Shown piece by piece: positions 34,746 to 43,805 of a stretch of 64,000 nucleotides of DNA (position 1 is its first letter; the number at the start of each line of letters is the position of its first letter). The notes beneath the pieces were generated by a model. It saw only the letters and a program-made list of their open reading frames with translations. It was not told the origin of the DNA and did no database searches. The position numbers and the translations under genes are program-made. The DNA is taken from positions 1,426,001 through 1,490,000 of the forward strand of contig NZ_CP193934.1 in assembly GCF_050859505.1 (NCBI RefSeq). Direction: 5' to 3'. The stretch is from Marinirhabdus sp050859505. GTDB taxonomy: Bacteria > Bacteroidota > Bacteroidia > Flavobacteriales > Flavobacteriaceae.

Positions 34746-37475
34746 ATGAAAAAACTACTACTTGCAACCCTGTTGCTATTCTGTACTATTGCCGTAACTG
34801 CTCAAAGTATTAAAGTGCGCGGTGTTATTGCCGACAGTGTTTCACAACCCCTGGAATTTGCCAATGTGGTTGCTACGGTAACGAGTAGCGGTGCTATTGA
34901 ATCCTACGCAATTTCGAATGAAAAAGGAATGTATCAGCTTGATCTTCCAAAAGGGGAGACCTACACGTTGAAGGCAAGTTTTTTAGGATATTCCACACAA
35001 GATAAAAGCGTAACAGTTGCTGAAGATGCTACGGATAAAAACTTAGACTTTATCCTGAATTCTCTTGCAGACGAGTTGGATGGTGTAGAAATCACCTACG
35101 TAATGCCCGTAACTGTAAAAGGCGATACCATAGTATACAACGCCGATAGTTTCTCTACAGGAGAGGAACGTAAATTAGGCGATTTAATGAAGAAACTCCC
35201 AGGAGTTGAAATTAATGAAGACGGTGAAATACAAATTGAAGGGAAAACAGTTCAAAAAGTAATGGTGGAGGGGAAAGATTTCTTTGATGGAGATTCCAAG
35301 TTAGCCACTAAAAATATTCCGGCAGATGCAGTAGACAAAGTAGAAGTATTACGTAATTATAACGAAGTGGGTCAAATGCGAGGTCTTGGCAACGATCAGG
35401 ATAATGTTGCTATAAATATTAAACTAAAAGAGGGAAAAAAGAACTTTTGGTTTGGAGAAGTAGCCGCTGGGGGAGGAACTATTAACGAAGACGAGTTTGG
35501 ATATTTGGCGCATCCCAAATTATTCTATTACAGTCCAAAATACAGTTTAAATTTTATCACAGATTTCAACAATATTGGTGAAGTGCCTTTTACATTCCGG
35601 GATTATTTCAACTTTACGGGAGGTTTTAGGAATTTTAACCAGGGGGGTGGAACGCGTTTTAATGTTTCAGAAAGTGATCTTGGCTTTGCTGTAGCGCAAA
35701 ACAACAGGGCTAATGAGATTGAAACTAAATTTGTAGCAGGAAATTTCAGCTGGAAAGCATCTAATACGCTGGATGTAAGTGGTTTTGGAATACTGTCGGA
35801 CAATCGCACCAATATTGTAACCAACTCCATTCGTCAATACATCGCTTCCGGAGCTACCGAAAATACATCTAGCGCTACAGACCAGCGTAGCCAATTGGCT
35901 ATGTTGAAATTGAGTAGTGTGTATAAGCCTAATGCCAATTTACAAATTGATTATGATATTTTAGGAAAATTATCAAAACAAACTGAAGGTGCCAATACCA
36001 TATCTCAATTTGGCTCAGTAATAAACGATATTGAGGAGAATAAAGAGAATAAACCAATTTCTATTAATCAAAATGTGAATGCGTACTACACATTAAATGA
36101 TAAAAATATTTTTGCGGCGCAAGTACAGCATTTATATCAGGACGAAGATCCATTTTATAATGCGATTACAGATATTCTCCCCTTTGCAGGTATTATTCCG
36201 GCAGATACTACGCAGAATCGTTTTAATACCAATCAGCAAAAAAATGTGATTACCAATAAACTGGATGCTAAGGTAGATTATTACTATGTGTTGAACAACA
36301 CCAGCAACTTAAACGCAACCCTGGGAAGTACGTATAGCAATCAATTATTCGACAGTAATATTTTTCAGCTATTAGACAATGGAAACCAGGTCAATTTCAG
36401 CACAACACCCCAAATTGATGGAGAAAATTTTCCGTTACGTAATGATGTAAACTATACGTTTACCGATGTCTTTTTAGGGTTGCACTACAAGCTAAAAACA
36501 GGACAATTTATTATTACACCAGGAGCAACAGTTCATAATTACAATTTAAGAGATGAGCAATTGGGAACCGAAAACACTCAAAACGATTGGAAAGTATTAC
36601 CAGACTTTAACGCGATTTGGAATATTAAGAAAAGTGAAAGTCTACGTTTTAATTACGCTATTTCGGCACAATATACCGATGTTAACGACTATGCTGAAGC
36701 ATTTGTATTTAATAATTATAACCGTTTATTCCGCGGAAATAGAAATTTGGAAAATTCTTTAGCGCACACCTATAACTTGACGTATTTCAGTTTTAATCTC
36801 TTTAATTATACCAATGTGAGTGGGAATGTGAGTTATGCTCGCACCATTAATGGTTTTAAAAATAACACAGATATTATTGCCATTAATCAGGTAAGCAGTC
36901 CGTTTAATATAGATAGTAACTTCCCAGATGAAACATTTTCTGGCTTTGGAAGGTTTAGCAAACGCGTGAAGAAATTACAATTTTCATTACAGGCAAATGC
37001 CTCTTTAAGCAAATCGAATAACCTGATTAATGATGAAATAAGAGAAAGTGAAAGTTTCACACAGAGTTATCAAACAAGTGTTCGAAGTAGTTATAGAGAG
37101 TGGCCCAATTTTGAAGTTGGATATCGTCTTTCAGTAAACAATTATAACAATGGCGGTCTTGAGCAAACTTTTTACACGCAACGCCCGTATGCCAATGTGG
37201 ATATTAATTTCTTAAAAGATTTCACTTTTAGTGCAGAGTGGGATTATTACAATTATAATGATAACAACAACACGGTAGAAAATAGCTACTCTTTTGTAAA
37301 TGCAAATTTATACTACCAAAAAGGCGATAGCCCTTGGGAGTTTAAAATCCAGGCAGATAACTTGTTGAATACCGAGTTTACCAATCAGGATAGTTTTAAC
37401 GAGCAATTTAATACCACCTCGCAGTACTTTGTATTGCCACGTATTTTAATGTTGATTGTGAAGTATGATTTGTAA
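34746..37475 (+). CDS. TonB-dependent receptor-like outer-membrane beta-barrel protein
   Basis: 909 aa from MKKLLLATLLLF. Signal peptide to about residue 19 (VTAQ), CarboxypepD_reg-like sandwich (about 22-100; KVRGVIADSVSQPLEFANVV), plug-like region (GDTIVYNADSFSTGEERKLGDLMKKLPGVEI) and a long barrel rich in N/Y/F ending in a strand with LIVKYDL. The plan fits the outer-membrane beta-barrel family that travels with GLPGLI genes. No TonB box is obvious. The substrate is unknown; the pair is thought to act at the outer membrane, and peptide or metal uptake is a guess. Confidence 0.88.
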   Translation: MKKLLLATLLLFCTIAVTAQSIKVRGVIADSVSQPLEFANVVATVTSSGAIESYAISNEKGMYQLDLPKGETYTLKASFLGYSTQDKSVTVAEDATDKNLDFILNSLADELDGVEITYVMPVTVKGDTIVYNADSFSTGEERKLGDLMKKLPGVEINEDGEIQIEGKTVQKVMVEGKDFFDGDSKLATKNIPADAVDKVEVLRNYNEVGQMRGLGNDQDNVAINIKLKEGKKNFWFGEVAAGGGTINEDEFGYLAHPKLFYYSPKYSLNFITDFNNIGEVPFTFRDYFNFTGGFRNFNQGGGTRFNVSESDLGFAVAQNNRANEIETKFVAGNFSWKASNTLDVSGFGILSDNRTNIVTNSIRQYIASGATENTSSATDQRSQLAMLKLSSVYKPNANLQIDYDILGKLSKQTEGANTISQFGSVINDIEENKENKPISINQNVNAYYTLNDKNIFAAQVQHLYQDEDPFYNAITDILPFAGIIPADTTQNRFNTNQQKNVITNKLDAKVDYYYVLNNTSNLNATLGSTYSNQLFDSNIFQLLDNGNQVNFSTTPQIDGENFPLRNDVNYTFTDVFLGLHYKLKTGQFIITPGATVHNYNLRDEQLGTENTQNDWKVLPDFNAIWNIKKSESLRFNYAISAQYTDVNDYAEAFVFNNYNRLFRGNRNLENSLAHTYNLTYFSFNLFNYTNVSGNVSYARTINGFKNNTDIIAINQVSSPFNIDSNFPDETFSGFGRFSKRVKKLQFSLQANASLSKSNNLINDEIRESESFTQSYQTSVRSSYREWPNFEVGYRLSVNNYNNGGLEQTFYTQRPYANVDINFLKDFTFSAEWDYYNYNDNNNTVENSYSFVNANLYYQKGDSPWEFKIQADNLLNTEFTNQDSFNEQFNTTSQYFVLPRILMLIVKYDL

Positions 37476-37510
37476 TAGTCTTTAAAATTATTGCCTTATA
37501 ATGATAATTT

Positions 37511-37642
37511 AGCTCCTTCCTTTAGCAGCAACACATTCTAAATAAAAAGACTGTTGTAGATCCTGCGTTAAAGGGAAGGTGGATTTCGGTCGCTATTGTT
37601 ATTAAAAATACTATCGTAAGTTCCGAAATTCGGAAGGGTTCC
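37511..37642 (+). repeat. Family A palindromic repeat, expanded copy
   Basis: The head CTCCTTCCTTTA pairs with TTAAAGGGAAGG around an extra hairpin; then GGTGG, an inner stem ATTTCGG/CCGAAAT, and the tail TCGGAAGGG. The same order (head stem, GGTGG, inner stem, CGGAAGGG) recurs at 42586, 43685 and 44187. Confidence 0.65.
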
Positions 37643-37740
37643 TCTCCGCGAACCTCAGTGTAATAGCTGCTTGAGTTGACGTGGATCAATTACTACAAGT
37701 TTCTTATTTATTCAGTATCTTTAAGTAAACTTTTCAAACT

Positions 37741-38352
37741 ATGCGAAATATACTCCTAGGCATTGTCATCTCCCTTGTTTTGGTGTTCGGTCTGCGTTAT
37801 TGCGAGCACCAAAAAGACGAGCGGGAACAACTGCAAGAAAGCACTGCGTTGATTCAAAAACAACTTAAAAATGTTGGTAAATTAATTGTAACCGAAGGCA
37901 GTTACGCACAAGTTTTTACCTACAAAGACACTGAAAAGTTATTGGGTTTTTTGGATGCCAAAAAGAAGGCGGTAGTAGTAGTTAATGCTGAAGCCACGAT
38001 CTCTTATGATTTAAGTAAAATTGAAACCGAAATAGACGAAACTACCAAAACTGTTATCCTAAAAAATATCCCAGAACCCGAACTGAAAATTAATCCAAAT
38101 ATCGAATATTACGATGTAACCCAGGATTACCTTAATCAATTTGAAGCCAAGGATTATAATATCATAAAAAAACGGGTTGAGAAAATGCTCCGCGTCAAAA
38201 TTGAAGCTTCCGAATTAAGAACAAACGCACAAAACAGGCTGATTTCAGAGTTACAAAAAATCTACATCCTCACTAATTCTATGGGGTGGACGTTGCGGTA
38301 TAATGAAACGCCCATCACGACGGAAGAAGAATTACAACAGGTGAAATTATAA
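37741..38352 (+). CDS. DUF4230 domain-containing protein
   Basis: 203 aa. A single N-terminal hydrophobic helix (residues 3-20; ILLGIVISLVLVFGL) with a following cysteine suggests a membrane anchor or signal. The domain continues with VGKLIVTEGSYAQVFTYKDT and NPNIEYYDVTQDYLN, typical of DUF4230. Periplasmic face expected. A -7-like TATCTTTA lies just upstream (about 37718). It overlaps the convergent rhodanese gene by 6 bp. Function unknown. Confidence 0.82.
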   Translation: MRNILLGIVISLVLVFGLRYCEHQKDEREQLQESTALIQKQLKNVGKLIVTEGSYAQVFTYKDTEKLLGFLDAKKKAVVVVNAEATISYDLSKIETEIDETTKTVILKNIPEPELKINPNIEYYDVTQDYLNQFEAKDYNIIKKRVEKMLRVKIEASELRTNAQNRLISELQKIYILTNSMGWTLRYNETPITTEEELQQVKL

Positions 38353-38652
38353 CTTTTGCTGAAGCGATTTCCACCCACCACCATTCATAGCTTCAATTCC
38401 GTTTTGCTTTAAAATAGTAGCCGCTTGCTCGCTTCTTCCTCCACTAAGGCAACATGTGATTACGGGTTTATTCCATTTTTTAATTTCTGAAACATTCGCT
38501 GAAATTTCCTGCAGTACAATATGTTTTGCCCCCTCAATATGCCCGGCATCCCATTCTTTTTGTGTTCGCACATCCAAAATCACCGCATCCCGTTTTGTAA
38601 AACCTTGAATAGCTCCGTCCTTATTTCCGAATAAAAAATTAAGTAGTCCCAT
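38347..38652 (-). CDS. Rhodanese-like single-domain protein
   Basis: 101 aa. Rhodanese fold with DVRTQKEWDAGHIEGAKHI and the active-site loop CLSGGRS (nucleophile C68; C67 adjacent). Sulfur transfer or thiol redox roles are known for the family. Cytoplasmic. It has an upstream leader filled with repeats (families G and F, 38656-38749). Confidence 0.88.
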   Translation of the reverse strand: MGLLNFLFGNKDGAIQGFTKRDAVILDVRTQKEWDAGHIEGAKHIVLQEISANVSEIKKWNKPVITCCLSGGRSEQAATILKQNGIEAMNGGGWKSLQQKL

Positions 38653-38655
38653 ATT

Positions 38656-38680
38656 TAATGCCCACGAAGGCGGGTATCTC
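38656..38680 (-). repeat. Family G repeat
   Basis: On the minus strand it reads GATACCCGCCTTCGTGGGCA, nearly the same as 43776-43799 on the plus strand (ATACCCGCCTTCACGGGCA). Arms CCCGCC/GGG with a TTC loop. Confidence 0.6.
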
Positions 38681-38686
38681 GTTCAT

Positions 38687-38749
38687 TTGTCGATGTGCAT
38701 GTTTTGCACATTCTTTTCATTGTCGATGCGGATTCATTCCGCATCCGTG
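38687..38749 (+). repeat. Two family F hairpins in tandem
   Basis: TTGTCGATGTGCA...TGCACAT and TTGTCGATGCGG...CCGCATC share the lead-in TTGTCGATG but have different, complementary arms. Related copies lie at 45641-45669 and 53521-53560. Confidence 0.65.
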
Positions 38750-38761
38750 TTAATTCAAGTT

Positions 38762-40615
38762 CTAGGTTTTATGAATAAGCCCTAACCCAGCTTCAATCAA
38801 ATGCGCAATTTCAGGTCTTCTTTTTTGAAGTTCTTTTAAATAATCCAAAATTTCCGAAGTACGCGTCAGTTCATAAATCTCTAACGGCAATAACCAATCG
38901 TTTGGATAATTTTTAGAAATCTTCTTGAAAATCCCAATAAGTTGCTCCCTTTTTAAAGGGGAGCTGTCCGCCGCAGGAGGACTGAGGGGATCCACCCCGG
39001 CATTATTTTCCCTTATAATTCGCACCTCAGCATACAACCCATTCAATTCCTTCTCTTCATCGCTCATCTCCACAACATCTCCCAAAGTGCTTAACTCATG
39101 TTCCACCAAATCGAAACTTAAATAATCTGCTGCTCCCGCAAATGCTGAAACAATTTCTTTCCCCACCGCCATATCAAAATCGCCATCTGCTGGGGTGAAA
39201 AGCACTTCATCTTTATAGGTAACCGTGCAATCTGTAAACTGAATGAGCATTAATTCCCCCTTCAAATTACGCATGCCTGTCACGTTCATTCCTTTTACGT
39301 GGATACCACTGTCAAATTCAAATTCAATAGGTTTTCCGTCGTAAAAATTGTATGCCGCCAAATCACGTGGTCCCATATTTTCAATCGCAAGATTGATGCC
39401 TTTTAATTTCCCCAACGGACTTCTAAAACCATTTGCATGTCTTGTAACTCCGTGGCCAATTACTTCGGTTTCCCGGTAGGCGAGCGCTGTTTTACCTTCG
39501 GTTTCAAAATAGACTATATCATTATCTTCATTTCGAATCATTCGGCTAAAAACTCCCGAAACTTGTAAGCCCGTAGAAATTTCAATCGTGCCTAATTGTT
39601 TGCTTTCAATCAGTTTACTCAATCCGCGCCAACCTCCTTTACGAACCGCCATGGTATTGGCAAACTCTTCTAAAACCTGCTGTAAATAAGCAAAATCTGG
39701 AGTCACGTAGAGTTGAGGTTGTGGTTTTGTAATGTCAAAATCCTGATACGCGGCTTCAATAGAATAAGGGATTTTCTTTACTTCATTTTTCATACACCAT
39801 TCGCTTTCCCCAATAGAAGAAAGTAATCCAGCGCCATAAATCTTAGGGTTTTCAACCGTGCCTACCATTCCGTATTCCACGGTCCACCAATGTAAGTTTC
39901 GTATTAAAGAAATTTCAGAAGCATTTACTTCTTTTTGCTGAAGTTCCTCCACGCGTTTTTCGGCAGCCTCAATTTTAGCTAAATGTTTTTCAGAAGGACT
40001 ATTTGCTCCTCTCCCCTCGGGGGAGGCTGGGAGGGGGAGTTCCTTCAAAATACTCAACTCCCGCACCGCCTCATAGATCTCCATGTCGTGGGCACTGGAA
40101 ATGGCTTTTGCACCAATTTCTCCAAAACGTCTTAAATATTCCGCGTAATCCGGGCTTGCAATAATAGGAGCGTGTCCAGCGCCTTCGTGAATAATATCTG
40201 GCGCAGGTGTGTATTCAATATTTTCTAATTGACGAATGTCACTGGCAATCACAAGCACTTTGTAGGCTTGAAATTCCATAAATGCATTGGGTGGAATAAA
40301 TCCGTCCACCGCTACAGCAGCCCATCCAATTTCTTTAAGAATGCGGTTCATCCCATACATAGACGGAATTTCATCAATAGAAATACCTGTTTGGCGCAGT
40401 CCGTCCAGATAACTTTCGTGAGCTACTTTACTCAAATAATCCACATTTTTACGCATCACAAATCGCCATACTGACTGATTAACAGGCGTATAATATTCAT
40501 AATTTTGCGGCTTGATATACTGCTTTAAATGTGGCGGCAGTCTATCGAGCAGTTCGTTGCTTTCAATGGTAGCTCTCCCTTTGAGAGGAGTTAGAGGGGT
40601 GTTCTCTTCAATCAT
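38762..40615 (-). CDS. phhA: Phenylalanine 4-monooxygenase with extended C-terminus and repeat-derived inserts
   Basis: 617 aa against about 270-300 for the classical bacterial enzyme. It hydroxylates phenylalanine to tyrosine with a pterin cofactor. The iron site is intact: two histidines in IIHEGAGHAP and the glutamate in WWTVEYG. The catalytic half is followed by about 280 residues of uncertain role, as in other Bacteroidetes members. Three low-complexity stretches coincide with family A repeats: TPLTPLKGR near the start, ELPLPASPEGRGANSPS between two helices near the active site, and VDPLSPPAADSSPLK near the end. All are in frame. Divergent from the PaaR-type regulator. Confidence 0.9.
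   Translation of the reverse strand: MIEENTPLTPLKGRATIESNELLDRLPPHLKQYIKPQNYEYYTPVNQSVWRFVMRKNVDYLSKVAHESYLDGLRQTGISIDEIPSMYGMNRILKEIGWAAVAVDGFIPPNAFMEFQAYKVLVIASDIRQLENIEYTPAPDIIHEGAGHAPIIASPDYAEYLRRFGEIGAKAISSAHDMEIYEAVRELSILKELPLPASPEGRGANSPSEKHLAKIEAAEKRVEELQQKEVNASEISLIRNLHWWTVEYGMVGTVENPKIYGAGLLSSIGESEWCMKNEVKKIPYSIEAAYQDFDITKPQPQLYVTPDFAYLQQVLEEFANTMAVRKGGWRGLSKLIESKQLGTIEISTGLQVSGVFSRMIRNEDNDIVYFETEGKTALAYRETEVIGHGVTRHANGFRSPLGKLKGINLAIENMGPRDLAAYNFYDGKPIEFEFDSGIHVKGMNVTGMRNLKGELMLIQFTDCTVTYKDEVLFTPADGDFDMAVGKEIVSAFAGAADYLSFDLVEHELSTLGDVVEMSDEEKELNGLYAEVRIIRENNAGVDPLSPPAADSSPLKREQLIGIFKKISKNYPNDWLLPLEIYELTRTSEILDYLKELQKRRPEIAHLIEAGLGLIHKT
38944..38998 (-). repeat. Family A repeat inside phhA (3' part)
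   Basis: Arms CTCCC..TTTT/AAAGGGGAG, then a GTCC...GGAC inner stem and a CCCC tail. Read in the phhA frame it gives VDPLSPPAADSSPLK. Confidence 0.7.
40005..40040 (-). repeat. Family A repeat inside phhA (middle)
   Basis: CTCTCCCCTCGGGGGAGG stem followed by GGGAGGGGGAG. Read in frame it gives PLPASPEGRGA, between helices that are contiguous in the phenylalanine hydroxylases I know. Confidence 0.7.
40572..40606 (-). repeat. Family A repeat at the phhA N-terminus
   Basis: GCTCTCCCTTTGAGAGGAG followed by TTAGAGGGG. It encodes residues about 5-14 (TPLTPLKGRA), so the annotated start may be repeat-supplied. Confidence 0.65.
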
Positions 40616-40656
40616 ACACCAAAAGTAGGGACTTAATCGTAAAACTTACATAATTT

Positions 40657-40740
40657 GAATACTGAATTTCGAATTTCAAATAACGAACACTAAGTGAAAA
40701 TTTCATCATTCATAATTCTGCGGTTTGATATTCGATATTC
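40657..40740 (+). repeat. Family C inverted repeat upstream of the paaR-like gene
   Basis: GAATTTCGAATTTCAAATAACGA on one side and TTTGATATTCGATATTC on the other; the same palindromic AT-rich pattern recurs at 45033, 46488, 49538 and 54401. Confidence 0.6.
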
Positions 40741-40771
40741 AATTAATCTATTTCCTTATTTTTACACTTCA

Positions 40772-41338
40772 ATGAAACCCACCCGCAAACAGGAAATCAT
40801 TCAAATAGCCGCTTCTCTTTTTAAAGAAAAAGGCTATAGTGCCGTATCCATGCGCGACATTGCACAAGCGATGGATATGAAAGCGGCGAGTTTGTACAAT
40901 CATATTTCTGGCAAACAAGAGATACTTGCTACGTTGATTATAGAGGTTGCCGAACAATTCACTGCCGAAATGAACAGGATTACTTCGGAAACTATAAGTC
41001 CATTACAAAAGATTAAAAAGGTTATTGAAATTCATATAGACATCACGGTAACTTATTCTGAAAATATTGCGACCTTAAATAATGATTGGATGCATCTGGA
41101 AGGCGAAGATTTAAGACGTGTGGTAAAGATGCGTGAAGCGTATGAAGAAAATTTCCGAAGCATTATCAAACAAGGAATTTCCGAAGGAGACATAAAACCA
41201 CAACATCCTGAAGTGATTTTATTTTCAATCCTCTCAACGCTCCGAACTCTATACCTGTGGAATGAAAAGCGTGGCAAAATGGATGTGAATATCTTGAAAA
41301 AAGATATGGTGGCGGTGTTGATTAACGGAATTGTTTAA
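40772..41338 (+). CDS. TetR-family regulator, probable phenylacetate regulator (PaaR-like)
   Basis: 188 aa from MKPTRKQEIIQIAASLFKEKG. A standard TetR helix-turn-helix (residues about 6-52: GYSAVSMRDIAQAMDMKAASLYNHISGKQEIL) with a C-terminal ligand/dimer domain. It heads the paa cluster. A palindrome matching the PaaR box lies just ahead of paaE (41439-41452), so this protein probably represses paa and is relieved by phenylacetyl-CoA; that is inferred from the Thermus homologue. The upstream frame to 40694 is rejected because it is covered by a family C repeat. Confidence 0.85.
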   Translation: MKPTRKQEIIQIAASLFKEKGYSAVSMRDIAQAMDMKAASLYNHISGKQEILATLIIEVAEQFTAEMNRITSETISPLQKIKKVIEIHIDITVTYSENIATLNNDWMHLEGEDLRRVVKMREAYEENFRSIIKQGISEGDIKPQHPEVILFSILSTLRTLYLWNEKRGKMDVNILKKDMVAVLINGIV

Positions 41339-41350
41339 AAAGGATGAAAT

Positions 41351-41394
41351 TTTCTCCCTCTGGGAGAAATGTCCGCAGGACAATGAGGGCAACT
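41351..41394 (+). repeat. Family A repeat between the paaR-like gene and paaE
   Basis: CTCCCTCTGGGAG head, inner stem TGTCC-GC-GGACA written as TGTCCGCAGGACA, tail ATGAGGG. The inner stem differs from 55461-55499 (TGCCCGCAGGGCA) by a compensating pair. Confidence 0.65.
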
Positions 41395-41425
41395 CTACAG
41401 CGAATTTTATTCACTGGAAAAATTA

Positions 41426-41457
41426 ACTTGTAATTCTAACTAACAATCGTTAGTTTT
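41426..41457 (+). promoter_or_regulatory. paa operon promoter with overlapping PaaR-type operator
   Basis: The palindrome AACTAACAATCGTTAGTT (41437-41454) contains CTAACAATCGTTAG (41439-41452), which fits the PaaR box CNAACGNNCGTTNG, recalled from Thermus thermophilus, at all but one defined position. The -7 element TAGTTTTG (41450-41457) overlaps its right arm, and TTGT at 41426-41429 serves as -33 (20-bp spacer). Binding would block the promoter. Confidence 0.7.
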
Positions 41458-41481
41458 GTAACATAAAACAGACAAAAACCT

Positions 41482-42555
41482 GTGGCTACATTTCATAAAA
41501 TAAAAGTAAAAGACATCTACAAAGAGACGGACGATTGTTCGGTGATCACGTTTGATGTGCCTTCGGAAATTTCCGGAGAATTTAAATTTCGTCAAGGACA
41601 ACACTTAACGTTGAAAGCCGATATTGATGGAAAAGATACCCGTCGTTCGTATAGTTTGTGTTCCAGCCCCAGCGATGGTGAGTGGAAAGTGGCCGTAAAA
41701 CAAATCTTAGGAGGTGCTTTTTCGACCTATGTAAATGATATATTAAAAACTGGAGATGAGATTGAAGTCATGGCACCCAGCGGTACGTTTGGGGTAGAAG
41801 TGTCTCCAGATAAAGAAAAAAATTATCTCTTTTTTGCCGCAGGTAGTGGAATCACGCCCGTATTATCTATGGTTAAGAGTCATTTGGCTGTCGAACCTGG
41901 TTCTACTTGCAAGCTGTTTTATGTGAATAAAACGGCAAAATCCATTATCTTTAAGGAAGAATTGGAGCAGTTGCGTAATAAGTACTTTGGAAGATTTGAG
42001 ATTTACTATTTCTTAACCAAGGAGCGTCGCGATATAGATTTATTCAATGGTAGGTTTGATGATGACAAGATGCAGGTTTTAACCAAGACATTTATTGACA
42101 TTCCAGATACCAATGAAGTATTTTTATGTGGCCCGGAGAAAATGGTCAATTACGTTTCAGACTATTTGGTAAACAAAGGCTTGCCAAAAGAAAATGTTCA
42201 TTTTGAATTGTTCGTTACAGGGCTTTCAGATGAAGACATCGCAAGACAGGAAAGACTCGCCAAGCAAAATGTAGAAGGCACTGAAGTAATCATTGTAGAT
42301 GGCGGAAAAGAATTCGTCTTTACAATGACCAAAGAATACGACAATATTCTCGATGCAGCCTTAGGCGCAGGAGCCGACTTGCCTTTCGCTTGCAAAGGAG
42401 GCGTATGTAGCACCTGTAAATGTGAAGTGCTGGACGGAGCTGTAGAGATGAAAGTAAATTACGCGTTGAGTGACAAGGAAGTGTCTCAAAACCTAGTGTT
42501 GAGCTGCCAAGCCGTCCCAACCACAGATAAAGTAAAAGTAGATTTTGATGTGTAG
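41482..42555 (+). CDS. paaE: 1,2-phenylacetyl-CoA epoxidase, reductase subunit PaaE
   Basis: 357 aa, starting with GTG (no closer ATG fits the family N-terminus). NADPH-dependent reductase feeding electrons to PaaABC. FAD domain RRSYSLCSSPSDGEWKVAVK, NAD-binding region FFAAGSGITPVLSMV, and a C-terminal plant-type 2Fe-2S domain with the cysteines in PFACKGGVCSTCKC and VLSCQAVP. It is the first gene of the paa operon, 25 bp after the predicted promoter. In E. coli the order is A, B, C, D, E; here E leads. Confidence 0.93.
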   Translation: MATFHKIKVKDIYKETDDCSVITFDVPSEISGEFKFRQGQHLTLKADIDGKDTRRSYSLCSSPSDGEWKVAVKQILGGAFSTYVNDILKTGDEIEVMAPSGTFGVEVSPDKEKNYLFFAAGSGITPVLSMVKSHLAVEPGSTCKLFYVNKTAKSIIFKEELEQLRNKYFGRFEIYYFLTKERRDIDLFNGRFDDDKMQVLTKTFIDIPDTNEVFLCGPEKMVNYVSDYLVNKGLPKENVHFELFVTGLSDEDIARQERLAKQNVEGTEVIIVDGGKEFVFTMTKEYDNILDAALGAGADLPFACKGGVCSTCKCEVLDGAVEMKVNYALSDKEVSQNLVLSCQAVPTTDKVKVDFDV

Positions 42556-42585
42556 TCACAATCTTTCAATAAAAGAAGAGTAAAA

Positions 42586-42694
42586 GCTCCTTCCCCTTTT
42601 TCAGGGGAAGGTGGATCCAGATAATTTCAGCGAAGCAAGAAATTATCTGGAGACGGAAGAGCCTGCCCCGCATTTGTTGCGGGGGGTCAAATCC
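42586..42694 (+). repeat. Family A repeat between paaE and paaA
   Basis: Head stem CTTCCCC/GGGGAAG, then GGTGG, an inner stem TCCAGATAATTTC/GAAATTATCTGGA, then GACGGAAG. A second hairpin GCCCCGCA/TGCGGGG follows. The inner arms have a sequence unlike any other copy. Confidence 0.75.
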
Positions 42695-42720
42695 CAAGCT
42701 TTAATTAAAAGCCTAATACT

Positions 42721-43680
42721 ATGAGCAACGAACAAATTAAAAACCTGGAAGAAATTTTTGAAGCCCGCATTGCGCGGGATGAAAAAATAGAACCCAAAGA
42801 CTGGATGCCAGAAAAGTATCGAAAGACACACATCAGGCAGATGAGTCAGCACGCGCATTCTGAAATTGTAGGGATGCTACCCGAAGGAAATTGGATTTCC
42901 AGAGCGCCTTCTTTAAGAAGAAAAGCGGCTTTGCTGGCAAAAGTTCAAGATGAAGCGGGACACGGATTGTACTTATATTCGGCTTGTGAAACCTTAGGTA
43001 TTTCTCGTGACGAATTGTTCGAGCAATTACATTCAGGAAAAGCAAAATATTCTTCCATTTTCAACTACCCAACAGTTACGTGGGCAGATATGGGAGCGAT
43101 AGGTTGGTTGGTAGATGGTGCAGCCATTATTAATCAGGTGCCATTGTGTAATACCTCATTTGGACCCTATGCTAGAGCGATGGTGCGTGTTTGTAAAGAA
43201 GAAAGTTTCCATCAGCGCCAAGGTTTCGAAATTATGCTAAAATTATGTAACGGATCTCCTGAGCAAAAAGACATGGCGCAAGATGCCTTAAACAGATGGT
43301 GGTGGCCAAGTTTAATGATGTTGGGTCCTACAGATGCGGAAAGTATTCACACCGAGCAGTCTATGAAGTGGAAACTGAAGCGTAAATCGAATGATGAATT
43401 ACGTCAGCAGTTTATAGACCAGACGGTCCCTCAAGCTGATATTCTTGGCTTGACTATTCCAGATCCGGATTTAAAATTTAATGAAGAAACCGGAAGCTAC
43501 GATTTTGGTGAAATAGACTGGGACGAATTCTGGCAAGTAGTAAAAGGACACGGCCCTTCCAACAAAAAGCGAATGAAAGACAGAATAGGCGCTTGGGAAG
43601 AAGGAACTTGGGTTCGCGATGCTGCGATGGCGTATGCGGAGAAGCAGGATGCAAGAAATACTAAACTTAAAACAGCTTAA
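42721..43680 (+). CDS. paaA: 1,2-phenylacetyl-CoA epoxidase, subunit PaaA
   Basis: 319 aa, the usual length. Catalytic di-iron subunit that epoxidises the ring of phenylacetyl-CoA. IEPKDWMPEKYRKTHIRQMSQHAHSE, the metal-ligand region KVQDEAGHGLYLY, CKEESFHQRQGFE and NRWWWPSLMMLGP are highly typical. It is separated from paaE by a family A repeat and from paaB by family A and G repeats. Confidence 0.97.
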   Translation: MSNEQIKNLEEIFEARIARDEKIEPKDWMPEKYRKTHIRQMSQHAHSEIVGMLPEGNWISRAPSLRRKAALLAKVQDEAGHGLYLYSACETLGISRDELFEQLHSGKAKYSSIFNYPTVTWADMGAIGWLVDGAAIINQVPLCNTSFGPYARAMVRVCKEESFHQRQGFEIMLKLCNGSPEQKDMAQDALNRWWWPSLMMLGPTDAESIHTEQSMKWKLKRKSNDELRQQFIDQTVPQADILGLTIPDPDLKFNEETGSYDFGEIDWDEFWQVVKGHGPSNKKRMKDRIGAWEEGTWVRDAAMAYAEKQDARNTKLKTA

Positions 43681-43684
43681 AAGT

Positions 43685-43755
43685 TTCTCCCTTTTTTCAG
43701 GGGGAGGTGAATTTAGATTTTCATAGAAAATTTAAATTCGGAGGGGGTTCACCCC
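43685..43755 (+). repeat. Family A repeat between paaA and paaB
   Basis: Head stem CTCCC..TTT/..GGGGGAG, then GGTGA, inner stem ATTTAGATTTTC/GAAAATTTAAAT (one mismatch), then TCGGAGGGGG. Confidence 0.7.
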
Positions 43756-43775
43756 ATAGCAATATTTAATCAAAA

Positions 43776-43799
43776 AGATACCCGCCTTCACGGGCATTG
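43776..43799 (+). repeat. Family G repeat upstream of paaB
   Basis: ATACCCGCCTTCACGGGCAT, ending seven bases before the paaB ATG. Near-identical to the minus-strand copy at 38656-38680. Confidence 0.6.
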
Positions 43800-43805
43800 A
43801 AAAAT

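Noticed and set aside
38762..40615. phhA as a frameshifted or decayed gene because of its unusual inserts
   Set aside because: The frame is open throughout and iron ligands are conserved; the inserts coincide with repeats instead.
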